This document shows positions 34,802-42,860 of a DNA stretch of 64,000 nucleotides, piece after piece; the stretch's first letter is position 1, and the number at the start of each line of letters is the position of its first letter. Where the stretch lies: the NCBI GenBank assembly GCA_035388225.1, contig DAOOPM010000013.1, positions 30,385 to 94,384 of the forward strand, in the 5' to 3' direction. The position numbers and the translations under genes were made by a program. The notes beneath the pieces were generated by a model that saw nothing but the letters and a program-made list of their open reading frames with translations, did no database searches and was not told the origin of the DNA. The DNA comes from SB25 sp029560875. Its GTDB lineage: Bacteria; Bacteroidota; Bacteroidia; Bacteroidales; Tenuifilaceae.

Positions 34802-35827
34802 ATGAAAAGATTTCTACTTATCCTTTTTTTAATTTTCAATTTCTCATTCTCTTATTCTCAAGTAGTAAGGAGTCGAGTAATGTTCTACAATGTCGAGAAT
34901 CTTTTTGACCCGTTCAACGATTCCCTTACCCGCGACGATGAGTTCACCCCCGATGGTGCTCGTCATTGGACCTGGAACAAGATGGGACGAAAAATCAATG
35001 GGATTTTTAAGGTGATAATGGCTGTTGGCGAGTTTGACCCACCTGTAATTGTAGGTTTTTGTGAGGTTGAGAATGGTTTTGTAATTCATCAACTGATTAA
35101 AGAAACGCCTTTGTCAAAATTCGATTATAGAATGGTTCATCGCGAATCGCCTGACCCAAGAGGTATTGATGTGGCATTGATTTATAGGCCAGATAGATTT
35201 CAGTTGATTGAAAAGAATTTTTTCAAAGTAGTTTTCCCCGACGATACTGCACGTCGTACCCGTGAGATTTTATATGCAAAGGGATTGATTTCCAAAGATA
35301 CCCTTCACGTTTTTGTAAACCATTGGCCTTCGAAGTTTGGTGGTGAGTTGGAGTCTGAGTTAGGACGTTATGCTGCTGCATACACTTTAAAACACAAGGT
35401 TGACTCCATTCGGGTTTTCTACTCCGATGCACGCATACTAATTATGGGCGATTTAAACGATGAACCCGAGTCTGACCCTGTGGTAAAAGGTTTTGGTGCT
35501 TGTATTACTGATGATGCATCGTGTGATGGTAATTTTGTCAACATCTCAGCAATTTTAAAACAAAAAGGGCAGGGGAGTTATAAGTATCAGGGTGTATGGG
35601 GAATAATAGACCAAATAATTCTTTCTCGCAGTTTGCTTACAAAAAAGCATAAACTTTATACTACACCTACAAATGCAAATGTTTTTAATGCTGAATTCCT
35701 TCTAGAGACCGATGATGCATTTGTTGGCAAAAAGCCTTTCCGCACATTTCAGGGATATCGCTACTACGGGGGCTTCAGCGACCACTTGCCAGTTTATATT
35801 GACTTATTTGAAAGCTCAGATTATTAA
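34802..35827 (+). CDS. Secreted endonuclease/exonuclease/phosphatase-fold protein
   Basis: A 341-residue protein with a signal peptide (MKRFLLILFLIFNFSFSYSQ). The fold motifs are present in order: MFYNVENLFDP, GFCEVENGFV with the metal Glu, RGIDVALIYR, VNHWPSKFGG with the catalytic His, IMGDLNDEPES and GGFSDHLPVYID. Enzymes with this set are DNases, nucleotide or lipid phosphatases; the exported state suggests extracellular DNA or phosphate scavenging (inferred). There is no strong terminator before the TPP riboswitch. Confidence 0.9.
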   Translation: MKRFLLILFLIFNFSFSYSQVVRSRVMFYNVENLFDPFNDSLTRDDEFTPDGARHWTWNKMGRKINGIFKVIMAVGEFDPPVIVGFCEVENGFVIHQLIKETPLSKFDYRMVHRESPDPRGIDVALIYRPDRFQLIEKNFFKVVFPDDTARRTREILYAKGLISKDTLHVFVNHWPSKFGGELESELGRYAAAYTLKHKVDSIRVFYSDARILIMGDLNDEPESDPVVKGFGACITDDASCDGNFVNISAILKQKGQGSYKYQGVWGIIDQIILSRSLLTKKHKLYTTPTNANVFNAEFLLETDDAFVGKKPFRTFQGYRYYGGFSDHLPVYIDLFESSDY

Positions 35828-35924
35828 TATTTTACGCTCTTATGTTTTTTGGATTTGACGTGAAATAATTTTGCTCTTATTCAAAAACATTTGCACACCC
35901 CAATAATCCTTTCTAACTTTGACC

Positions 35925-36004
35925 CGACTTTTGGGGGTGCCTTTAAGGCTGAGATTACACCCTTTGAACCTGATTCGGATAATACTGACGAAGGGAAAAA
36001 GAGT
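35925..36004 (+). promoter_or_regulatory. TPP (THI-box) riboswitch
   Basis: The conserved aptamer elements are clear: GGGGGTGCC, GGCTGAGA, ACACCCTTTGAACCTGAT and the closing TGACGAAGGGA. P1 forms between CTTTT (35928-35932) and AAAAG (35997-36001). It binds thiamine pyrophosphate and should repress the TonB receptor, transporter and kinase that follow. The 3' edge of P1 lies about 140 nt before the receptor start. Confidence 0.95.
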
Positions 36005-36052
36005 TTTACGTTTTTATCAATCTCAAGTTTTTTTACTTCCCCCTTTTTTAGT

Positions 36053-36108
36053 TCGAAAACCAAAGCCCAATTGGGAGTGCACGCCGTATTTGCGCTTTGG
36101 AAGTTCGA
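36053..36108 (+). promoter_or_regulatory. Candidate TPP expression-platform stem-loop
   Basis: CCAAAGC (36060-36066) pairs with GCTTTGG (36094-36100), extended by TCGAA/TTCGA, with a CCCAATTGGG palindrome in the loop. There is no T tract. Its place between the aptamer and the start codon fits an anti-sequestor or antiterminator element. Confidence 0.5.
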
Positions 36109-36145
36109 TAATTTATGTTGAACAACTTAAAAAGGGTTTACAAAA

Positions 36146-38593
36146 ATGAAAAGGTTTTACGTTTTACTGCTTTTGCAGTTTATTGGTGTATTTGCATTTG
36201 CAAATCTATACGATTTTGGAGGTTTTTCCGTTGGTGGAAAAATTACCGATTCCAATGGTAATCCACTGGCGGGGGCAACCGTAGTGGTTGAAAATACTTT
36301 ATTGGGCGTATCGTCTGGCAAAAATGGTAGTTTTTTGATTAGCCGTTTAAAATCGGGTAATTACACTCTAGTGGTATCGTATATGGGGTACGATACAAAA
36401 AAGGTTGACGTATCAGTAAGCGATAATGTTTATGTAGACATCTCCCTAAATGAATCATCGTTAATGTGCGAGGAGGTTGTGGTGATCGCTACCCGAGCAT
36501 CAACACGGATGCCAATTGCGCAATCTACAATGGATAAGGAAATGGTTCGAGCCAGCAATTCTGGTTTCGATGTGCCTTACCTTTTGGAAATGCTACCTTC
36601 GGTTGTAGCAACATCGGAGGGCGGTACAGGAATTGGTAATACAACACTTCGCATTAGAGGAACAGACCATACCCGTATTAACGTTACCGTAAATGGTATT
36701 CCTTTGAACGATGCAGAATCGCAAGGTGTTTACTGGGTCGATTTGCCCGACTTTGCCTCATCGGTGGATAATGTTCAGGTGCAACGTGGCGTGGGAACAT
36801 CAACCAACGGAGCTGCGGCTTTTGGGGCAACTGTGAATTTTCAAACCGTAACTTTAAATCCAGAGCCTTTTGCTGCTATTGATTTATTTGGCGGTTCGTA
36901 CAATACCCAAAAGATTTCGGGTAGAGTAGGTACTGGGTTAATAAACGGTAATTTCAGTTTTGAAGGGCGTTACTCGCAGTTACGCTCCGATGGTTATATT
37001 GAGCGCGCAGGCTCCGACCATAAGTCTATGTTTTTCACAGGTGCTTGGCACGGAACAAAGAGTTTAGTACGTTTTAATATTATTCATGGCGAGGAGCATA
37101 CCGCAATAACCTGGGAAGGTACGCCTGATTATATGATGAGTGTTAATCGTCGTTATAATTTGGCAGGAGAGTATAAGGATGGAGATGGAAATACTCGTTA
37201 CTATGAAGACCAGAAAGATAATTACTGGCAAACACACTATCAACTTATATCTAGTCACTCTTTTAATAACTATCTAACGATGAATGCTACTCTGCATTTC
37301 ACCGATGGAGAAGGTTATTATGAAGAGTATAAGGAGGATAGAGCTTTGAAGAAATATGGGTTGCCTAATGCTATCATTGGAACTGAACTTATTGATACTA
37401 GTGATTTTATTCATCAGAAATGGATGGATAATGTTTTTTATGGTGCAATTTCGTCATTGAATTATAGTAAGGGCTCTTTAGAGATAGCTCTTGGAGGTGG
37501 ATGGAATAGGCACGATGGGGATCACTTTGGTAAAATTCTTTGGGCTCAATATAACACTGGATTACCCAAAAACCATGAGTGGTATAAAAATAATGGACTT
37601 AAAACGGATTGGAACTTTTTTGCAAAATCTACATGGCAAGTCAGTGACAACATAAATATCTTTGCAGATGTTCAGTATCGTGGTGTTTCTTATAAATTAA
37701 AGGGTTTGGATTCCGATGTTGCGGATATTGATCAGGATCACAATTGGACGTTCTTTAATCCCAAAACTGGCGCTGTTATTAAGTTTTTATCATCGCACGA
37801 GGTGTATTACTCCTTTGGCATTGCTAACAGAGAGCCTGCACGAAGCGATTTAAAGGATGGTCAAAAGTATGGTGACGACTATATTCCAAAACCAGAAAGA
37901 CTTTACGATTGGGAGTTGGGTTATAAGTTTAAGCATTCTATGTTTGCCTTTAATGCCAATCTTTACTATATGCTATACAAGAATCAACTTGTATTGACAG
38001 GAGAGTTAACTGATGTTGGATACGCAAAGATGGATAATGTGCCCAGTAGTTATAGGACTGGTGCTGAGTTGATTTTTGGAATAAAACCTGTAAGGTGGTT
38101 AAAGGTTGACGTTAACACTACTCTTAGTAAGAATATTATTAAGGATTATACTAATTATGCAATTCTTACTGACAAACCATATGGAGATGAAACGGGCTTG
38201 ACTGTTCCTGAATATGTTGGAAAAACAACTATTTCATATTCTCCTTCTGTTATTGCTGGAGGAAAACTAAGTGTGATGCCGACAAATGGATTAACCCTCT
38301 CGTGGATTGCAAAATTTGTTGGTAAACAATATTTAGATAATACCGAAAATAGTGGAAGAATGCTCGACTCATACTTGGTTAATAATTTTTCAGTTGACTA
38401 TAGGTTTAAAACTAACGGCGTAAAGACTGTTTATGTTCAAGGCTTGGTAAATAATATACTTAACAATGAATATTCTGCCAATGCTTGGGTGTATAGAACT
38501 CGATATCAAAGTGGCGACCCTGAGTATGTAGGTATTGGGTATTATCCTCAGGCTCCAATCAACTTTGCTCTAAAACTAGGAGTTGAATTTTAG
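36146..38593 (+). CDS. TonB-dependent outer membrane receptor, probably for thiamine
   Basis: An 815-residue receptor. The signal peptide is about 1-19, and about 28-108 is a carboxypeptidase-regulatory-like domain (GGKITDSNGNPLAGATVVV). The plug follows at about 110-230 (LRIRGTDHTRINVTVNGIPLNDAESQGVYW) and then a 22-strand barrel ending in FALKLGVEF with the terminal Phe used by BAM. It takes a ligand across the outer membrane with TonB energy. Substrate is inferred from context: a TPP riboswitch upstream, a PnuC-type transporter and thiamine pyrophosphokinase downstream. No SusD partner is present, which fits small-molecule uptake. Confidence 0.9.
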   Translation: MKRFYVLLLLQFIGVFAFANLYDFGGFSVGGKITDSNGNPLAGATVVVENTLLGVSSGKNGSFLISRLKSGNYTLVVSYMGYDTKKVDVSVSDNVYVDISLNESSLMCEEVVVIATRASTRMPIAQSTMDKEMVRASNSGFDVPYLLEMLPSVVATSEGGTGIGNTTLRIRGTDHTRINVTVNGIPLNDAESQGVYWVDLPDFASSVDNVQVQRGVGTSTNGAAAFGATVNFQTVTLNPEPFAAIDLFGGSYNTQKISGRVGTGLINGNFSFEGRYSQLRSDGYIERAGSDHKSMFFTGAWHGTKSLVRFNIIHGEEHTAITWEGTPDYMMSVNRRYNLAGEYKDGDGNTRYYEDQKDNYWQTHYQLISSHSFNNYLTMNATLHFTDGEGYYEEYKEDRALKKYGLPNAIIGTELIDTSDFIHQKWMDNVFYGAISSLNYSKGSLEIALGGGWNRHDGDHFGKILWAQYNTGLPKNHEWYKNNGLKTDWNFFAKSTWQVSDNINIFADVQYRGVSYKLKGLDSDVADIDQDHNWTFFNPKTGAVIKFLSSHEVYYSFGIANREPARSDLKDGQKYGDDYIPKPERLYDWELGYKFKHSMFAFNANLYYMLYKNQLVLTGELTDVGYAKMDNVPSSYRTGAELIFGIKPVRWLKVDVNTTLSKNIIKDYTNYAILTDKPYGDETGLTVPEYVGKTTISYSPSVIAGGKLSVMPTNGLTLSWIAKFVGKQYLDNTENSGRMLDSYLVNNFSVDYRFKTNGVKTVYVQGLVNNILNNEYSANAWVYRTRYQSGDPEYVGIGYYPQAPINFALKLGVEF

Positions 38594-38602
38594 TTAATAT
38601 TT

Positions 38603-38633
38603 GTTTAGTGGTGATGTTTTATCACCACTAAAC
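38603..38633 (+). terminator. Intra-operon hairpin between the TonB receptor and the transporter
   Basis: GTTTAGTGGTGAT pairs with ATCACCACTAAAC (13 bp, GTTTT loop). There is no long T tract, so it may only partly terminate, or may protect the upstream message from decay. Confidence 0.6.
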
Positions 38634-38655
38634 GCTTTAAATAAACACTATTCCA

Positions 38656-39264
38656 ATGCTAAATTGGCTATCAAACAACTACATCGAGGTAATTGGCGCT
38701 ATTGCTGGGCTGATATATTTATACTTGGAGATTAAGCAAAACTTTTGGCTTTGGCCCTTGGGTTTTATCACATCGGCCTTTTATGTGTACATTTTTTATG
38801 TGTCGAAGTTTTATGCCGATATGGGACTTCAGGTTTACTACTTGGTTATTAGTGTTTATGGATTATACCATTGGCTTTATGGCGGTAATAAGGGAAAGAT
38901 CGATTCATTAAAGGTAACTCATGTTTCAAAGAAGCAGATTTCTTGGCTTGCTATTGTAACTATAGCCTTTTTCTTCGTTATCGAATTTATACTGGAGCAG
39001 TATACCGATTCTCCTGTTCCAATTGGCGATGCATTTACAACAGCGCTAAGTATTACAGCAACCTGGATGCTGGCTCGTAAAATAATTGAGCATTGGTGGC
39101 TTTGGGTTATTGTTAATGCAGTATCTTTAGGATTATACATTTACAAAGGACTTTACCCAACATCTGTACTATTTGTGTTTTACACTACAATGTCATTTGT
39201 TGGTTACTACCAATGGAGAAAGGAAATGTATACTAACAACGATCAACTAACAACAATCAACTAA
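38656..39264 (+). CDS. PnuC-family inner membrane transporter, probably thiamine (PnuT)
   Basis: A 202-residue membrane protein with about seven helices: NYIEVIGAIAGLIYLYLEIK, WPLGFITSAFYVYIFYVSKF, MGLQVYYLVISVYGLYHWLYGG and onward. It has PnuC-family motifs such as WxxxNxxSxxLYIYKGLYPTSVLF. PnuC is a nicotinamide riboside carrier; members controlled by TPP riboswitches and next to a thiamine kinase are thiamine carriers, so context points to thiamine. The C-terminal NNDQLTTIN is encoded by a 14-bp tandem repeat. It is followed 2 nt later by the kinase gene. Confidence 0.9.
   Translation: MLNWLSNNYIEVIGAIAGLIYLYLEIKQNFWLWPLGFITSAFYVYIFYVSKFYADMGLQVYYLVISVYGLYHWLYGGNKGKIDSLKVTHVSKKQISWLAIVTIAFFFVIEFILEQYTDSPVPIGDAFTTALSITATWMLARKIIEHWWLWVIVNAVSLGLYIYKGLYPTSVLFVFYTTMSFVGYYQWRKEMYTNNDQLTTIN
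39232..39264. repeat. 14-bp tandem repeat forming the 3' end of the transporter gene
   Basis: ACTAACAACGATCA and ACTAACAACAATCA in tandem plus ACTAA, one mismatch between copies. It is close in sequence to the repeat before metY. Confidence 0.75.
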
Positions 39265-39266
39265 AT

Positions 39267-39881
39267 ATGCAAGCAGTTATCCTAGCCAACGGGAAATTTC
39301 CCGAACATCCTAAACCCCTAAGTATGCTTCTTCATGCACCCATGATTGTTTGCTGCGATGGAGCCATTGAACATCTGGAATCGTTGTGTATTACTCCCAA
39401 TGCACTGGTTGGCGATTTGGACTCTGTTAACGATCATCTAAAGAATAAGTACCAAAGCATCCTTCATCACGATCCCGACCAGAATTCCAACGATCTTACC
39501 AAAGCAGTTAAATGGTGCATTGATCAACGAATTAAGAATATTACAATACTTGGCGCAACCGGTAAGCGGGAGGATCATACCATTGGGAATATTGGTTTAC
39601 TTATTAATTATGCTAGGCTGGGTGTCGAGGTGGAAATGGTTTCCGATACTGGAATTTTAAAACCATTGTTGAGATCAACTAAACTAGAAAGTTACAAAGG
39701 ACAGCAGGTGTCAATTTTCTCAACCAATAACGAAACTGTAATCTACTCTAAGAATTTAAAATATCCCATTGTGAATCAAGCACTCCCTGAGTGGTGGATG
39801 GGGACGTTGAACGAGAGCTTGAGCGATTGGTTCGAGTTAGTTTTTGCTCCGGGTCCTATTATCTTATATCAGAAATTTTAG
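39267..39881 (+). CDS. thiN: Thiamine pyrophosphokinase
   Basis: A 204-residue enzyme that converts thiamine to TPP with ATP. The catalytic-domain motifs are CCDGAIEHL, LVGDLDSVNDHL, DPDQNSNDLTKAVKW with its acidic metal ligands, and LGATGKREDHTIGN. A small C-terminal beta domain binds thiamine. The product is the ligand of the riboswitch that opens the operon, so regulation is by feedback. Confidence 0.93.
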   Translation: MQAVILANGKFPEHPKPLSMLLHAPMIVCCDGAIEHLESLCITPNALVGDLDSVNDHLKNKYQSILHHDPDQNSNDLTKAVKWCIDQRIKNITILGATGKREDHTIGNIGLLINYARLGVEVEMVSDTGILKPLLRSTKLESYKGQQVSIFSTNNETVIYSKNLKYPIVNQALPEWWMGTLNESLSDWFELVFAPGPIILYQKF

Positions 39882-39954
39882 GTTTTACTTTCATTTTGTA
39901 ATGTTTTCAACGTCTTGTTTGTAAGTGTGATAGTTTTATTTTATTTGATTAGAT

Positions 39955-39984
39955 TTGGATATTGATTACAAATCGTTACTTTTA
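39955..39984 (+). promoter_or_regulatory. Promoter of the KAS III-like gene
   Basis: TTG (39955-39957), a 19-nt spacer and TACTTTTA (39977-39984), one mismatch from consensus, 31 nt before the ATG. Confidence 0.6.
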
Positions 39985-40014
39985 CACTGGGACTAAACAA
40001 ACGTTTTACGCATT

Positions 40015-41091
40015 ATGAAGTATATTAATTCCGTAATTACCGGAACGGGTAGTTATATTCCTTCCGTTAGGGTGACTAATAAAGAGTTTGCCCGCCACAT
40101 CTTTTTTAATAAGGATGAATCGGCCATTGAGACTTTGGTTGAAGAGGTAATATTGAAGTTTAAGGATATTACTGGAATTGAGGAGCGACGTTGGGCTACC
40201 GACAATCAGTGCGCTTCGCACATTGCAGCAATTGCGGCAGAAGAGGCCATTAAATCGGCCGGTATCGATCGCGAAACTATCGACCAGATTATTGTTGCTC
40301 ATAACTTTGGCGATGTTAAAAGTGATACCATTCAAACCGATGGTGTGCCTAGTTTGGCATCAAGGGTAAAGCATTTGCTGAATATTAAAAATACGTCGTG
40401 CATTCCTTACGATATTTTATTTGGTTGCCCAGGTTGGATTCAGGGTGTGATTCAGGCCGATTCCTATATCAAGTCTGGGCTGGCTAAGCGTTGCTTGGTA
40501 ATTGGCACCGAAACATTGTCTAGAGTAATTGATAAACACGACCGTGATTGTATGATATTTGCCGATGGGGCAGGGGCAACCATTGTTGAAGCGGTTGAAT
40601 CCGAGGAAAAGTTTGGTATTATTTCATCTGCAATGATGTCGCATGCTGGACCAGAAGTCGATTATCTTTATATGGGTAAATCGTACCATCCCGATGCAGA
40701 TCCTAAGGTTCGTTACATTAAGATGGATGGAAGGAAAATCTACGAGTACTCTTTGAATAATGTGCCTGCAGCCATGAAAATTGCTATGGATAAATCGGGA
40801 GTTCCCGCCGAAGAACTTAAGAAGATTATTATTCATCAGGCCAACGAGAAGATGGATGAGGCTATTGTAGTGCGTTTTATTCGTCAATGTAAATTGAGTA
40901 AAACATCAGCAGAGTTAATGCCAATGAGCATTAAAGAGTTGGGTAATAGTTCGGTGGCAACCATTCCTACTTTATACGATTTAATCCTTAGCAATAAGGT
41001 TGAAAATCATAAAATTTACAAGGGCGATATTATTATGTTTGCTTCAGTAGGTGCTGGAATGAATATTAATGCAATAGTTTATAAGCAGTAG
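40015..41091 (+). CDS. 3-oxoacyl-ACP synthase III-like enzyme
   Basis: A 358-residue thiolase-fold condensing enzyme. The catalytic triad is visible: C138 in LFGCPGWIQGV, His in IIHQANEKMDEAIV, and Asn in LGNSSVATIPTL. This is the KAS III (FabH) layout. It stands alone rather than in a fatty-acid operon, so it may use a special starter acyl-CoA or belong to another KAS III subgroup; the CPGW motif in place of the common CxGF supports a distinct subgroup. It has its own promoter and is followed by a terminator. Confidence 0.87.
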   Translation: MKYINSVITGTGSYIPSVRVTNKEFARHIFFNKDESAIETLVEEVILKFKDITGIEERRWATDNQCASHIAAIAAEEAIKSAGIDRETIDQIIVAHNFGDVKSDTIQTDGVPSLASRVKHLLNIKNTSCIPYDILFGCPGWIQGVIQADSYIKSGLAKRCLVIGTETLSRVIDKHDRDCMIFADGAGATIVEAVESEEKFGIISSAMMSHAGPEVDYLYMGKSYHPDADPKVRYIKMDGRKIYEYSLNNVPAAMKIAMDKSGVPAEELKKIIIHQANEKMDEAIVVRFIRQCKLSKTSAELMPMSIKELGNSSVATIPTLYDLILSNKVENHKIYKGDIIMFASVGAGMNINAIVYKQ

Positions 41092-41114
41092 TGTTTAGTT
41101 TGTTGTGTTTGGAG

Positions 41115-41150
41115 ATAAAGAAAAGCAAGGGTTCCCTTGCTTTTCTTTAT
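41115..41150. terminator. Bidirectional terminator, 17-bp stem
   Basis: ATAAAGAAAAGCAAGGG and its complement around a 2-nt centre, between convergent genes (KAS III-like and amidase). Confidence 0.9.
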
Positions 41151-41155
41151 TGTTT

Positions 41156-42739
41156 TTACTTGTATTCCGGTTTAATCCTATGCTTTGTTGCTTGCTCGTA
41201 GGAGTATGCAATTTCAATTAATACAGGTTCGCTCCAGGCTCTTCCGAAGATTGATATCCCAACAGGTAAGCCGTCGATATTGCCCATTGGTACAGTGATG
41301 TTTGGATATCCGGCAATTGCCGCGTACGATGAACTACTTCCTAGGAAATTATCTCCATTTATTGGATCTGTTTTCCAAGCAGGGGCACCAGTTGGGGCAA
41401 TAAGCGCATCAAGTTTATTGGTATCCATTACTTTGTCGATTCCATTCTCTCGAATTCCCTTCATCATCAATGCAAGAGCTTTTTTGTATTCTGCCGACTC
41501 AATATTGCCTTTCGATTGAGCCAACGCTAGCAGTTGTTGGTCGAAATATCTTAGTTCAATAGAGTCTTTCAGGTTGAAAGCAATTAGTTCTTCAATGCTT
41601 TTAATTGGTGCATTATCACCTAAAGTCGCAAAGTACTTGTTTAGACCATCCTTGAATTCAAAAAGCATCACTTCGAACGAGGCATTGTTTATTTCACGTT
41701 GAATTGGGAACGATATTTCAATCACTTCAGCACCGGCATTTTTCATGTCGGCAACTGCTTTTTTCATCAGTGTATCTACTTTATGATGGAATCCAGAGAT
41801 ATTTGTCAGTAGCCCAATTCTTTTGCCTTTAAGTCCGTCGGATTTTAGGAATTGGGTATAATCGGTGTATGTTTTTGCATTAGGATTGAGTGTTTTTGAA
41901 TCTGTCGAATCAACTCCTACCATAACTCCAAGGCTTATGGCGGCATCCTCAACTGAGCGTGCCATTGGGCCAGGTGTGTCCTGGGTGAAGGAAATTGGAA
42001 TAATTCCAGTTCTACTAATCAATCCAACGGTTGGCTTTAGTCCAACTATTCCGTTGTTGTTCGATGGGCAAACTATTGAACCGTTAGTTTCGGTTCCAAT
42101 GGCAAAGGCGCAAAGACTTGCCGATACGGCAACACCGGAACCAGAACTCGATCCACAAGGATTTCTATCCAATTCGTATGGGTTACGTGTTTGTCCGCCA
42201 ACACCGCTCCATCCGCTTGACGAAAGGCTTGCCCTAAAATTTGCCCACTCGCTCAAATTTGCTTTGGCAATAATTACTGCACCAGCCTCCCGGAGTTTTG
42301 CTGCAACCCAGCTGTCTTTTCCTACAAACGAGTTTTTAAGTACAACTGCGCCTGCTGTTGTAGGCATATTATCTTTTGTGTCTATATTGTCTTTTAGAAT
42401 AACCGGAATTCCGTGCAACGGACCTCTGCATTTGCCTTCGGCAAGTTCTCTGTCTAACTCCGCGGCTATTTTAAGAGCATCGGGGTTTATGGAGATAATA
42501 GAGTTCAGTTTTGGACCATTTTTATCGATTTCTTCAATTCTAGTAAGATAATCACTAACAACTTTTGTAATAGTGAATTTTCCATCCTTGTAACCCTGTT
42601 GAAGTTGGGCAATGGTAATTTCTTCTAGGTACGATGTGTCGTTACTTTTTTGTTTGTTGGTTTCAGTACAGGATGCTATTGATGAGATTAGAAGAATTGA
42701 AATGAATATCCTGAATAGAGGTGCGGTAACTTTTCTCAT
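41156..42739 (-). CDS. Amidase-signature lipoprotein
   Basis: A 527-residue exported amidase with lipobox ISSIASC (Cys about 24). The Ser-cisSer-Lys machinery is visible: Lys in GIPVILKDNIDT, and the signature RNPCGSSSGSGVAVSASLCAFAIGTETNGSIVCPSN. The protein ends with the substrate-pocket region SYAAIAGYPNITVPMG. The domain is typical of amidases that release ammonia from amides, including peptide amidases. An extracytoplasmic location fits peptide or amide scavenging. It is the only gene of its transcription unit. Confidence 0.9.
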   Translation of the reverse strand: MRKVTAPLFRIFISILLISSIASCTETNKQKSNDTSYLEEITIAQLQQGYKDGKFTITKVVSDYLTRIEEIDKNGPKLNSIISINPDALKIAAELDRELAEGKCRGPLHGIPVILKDNIDTKDNMPTTAGAVVLKNSFVGKDSWVAAKLREAGAVIIAKANLSEWANFRASLSSSGWSGVGGQTRNPYELDRNPCGSSSGSGVAVSASLCAFAIGTETNGSIVCPSNNNGIVGLKPTVGLISRTGIIPISFTQDTPGPMARSVEDAAISLGVMVGVDSTDSKTLNPNAKTYTDYTQFLKSDGLKGKRIGLLTNISGFHHKVDTLMKKAVADMKNAGAEVIEISFPIQREINNASFEVMLFEFKDGLNKYFATLGDNAPIKSIEELIAFNLKDSIELRYFDQQLLALAQSKGNIESAEYKKALALMMKGIRENGIDKVMDTNKLDALIAPTGAPAWKTDPINGDNFLGSSSSYAAIAGYPNITVPMGNIDGLPVGISIFGRAWSEPVLIEIAYSYEQATKHRIKPEYK

Positions 42740-42810
42740 AGTACTTGGTTAAGTTGGTTTTGAGTATGACCAATTTAGCGATTATATGGTTTAATAGCAA
42801 GTACAAAACA

Positions 42811-42838
42811 AAAGGGAGTAACGAATGCTACTCCCTTT
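42811..42838 (-). terminator. Intrinsic terminator after the M16 protease gene
   Basis: AAAGGGAGTA pairs with TACTCCCTTT (10 bp) with T-rich sequence on the minus strand. Confidence 0.85.
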
Positions 42839-42860
42839 TATGAATTTGTTATAAGGTTTC

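Noticed and set aside
35881..36149. Three small ORFs around the TPP riboswitch
   Set aside because: They translate the aptamer and its leader; the RNA motif explains the sequence.
41865..42551. 228-codon antisense ORF inside the amidase gene
   Set aside because: It is opposite a conserved amidase signature; no motif or promoter of its own.
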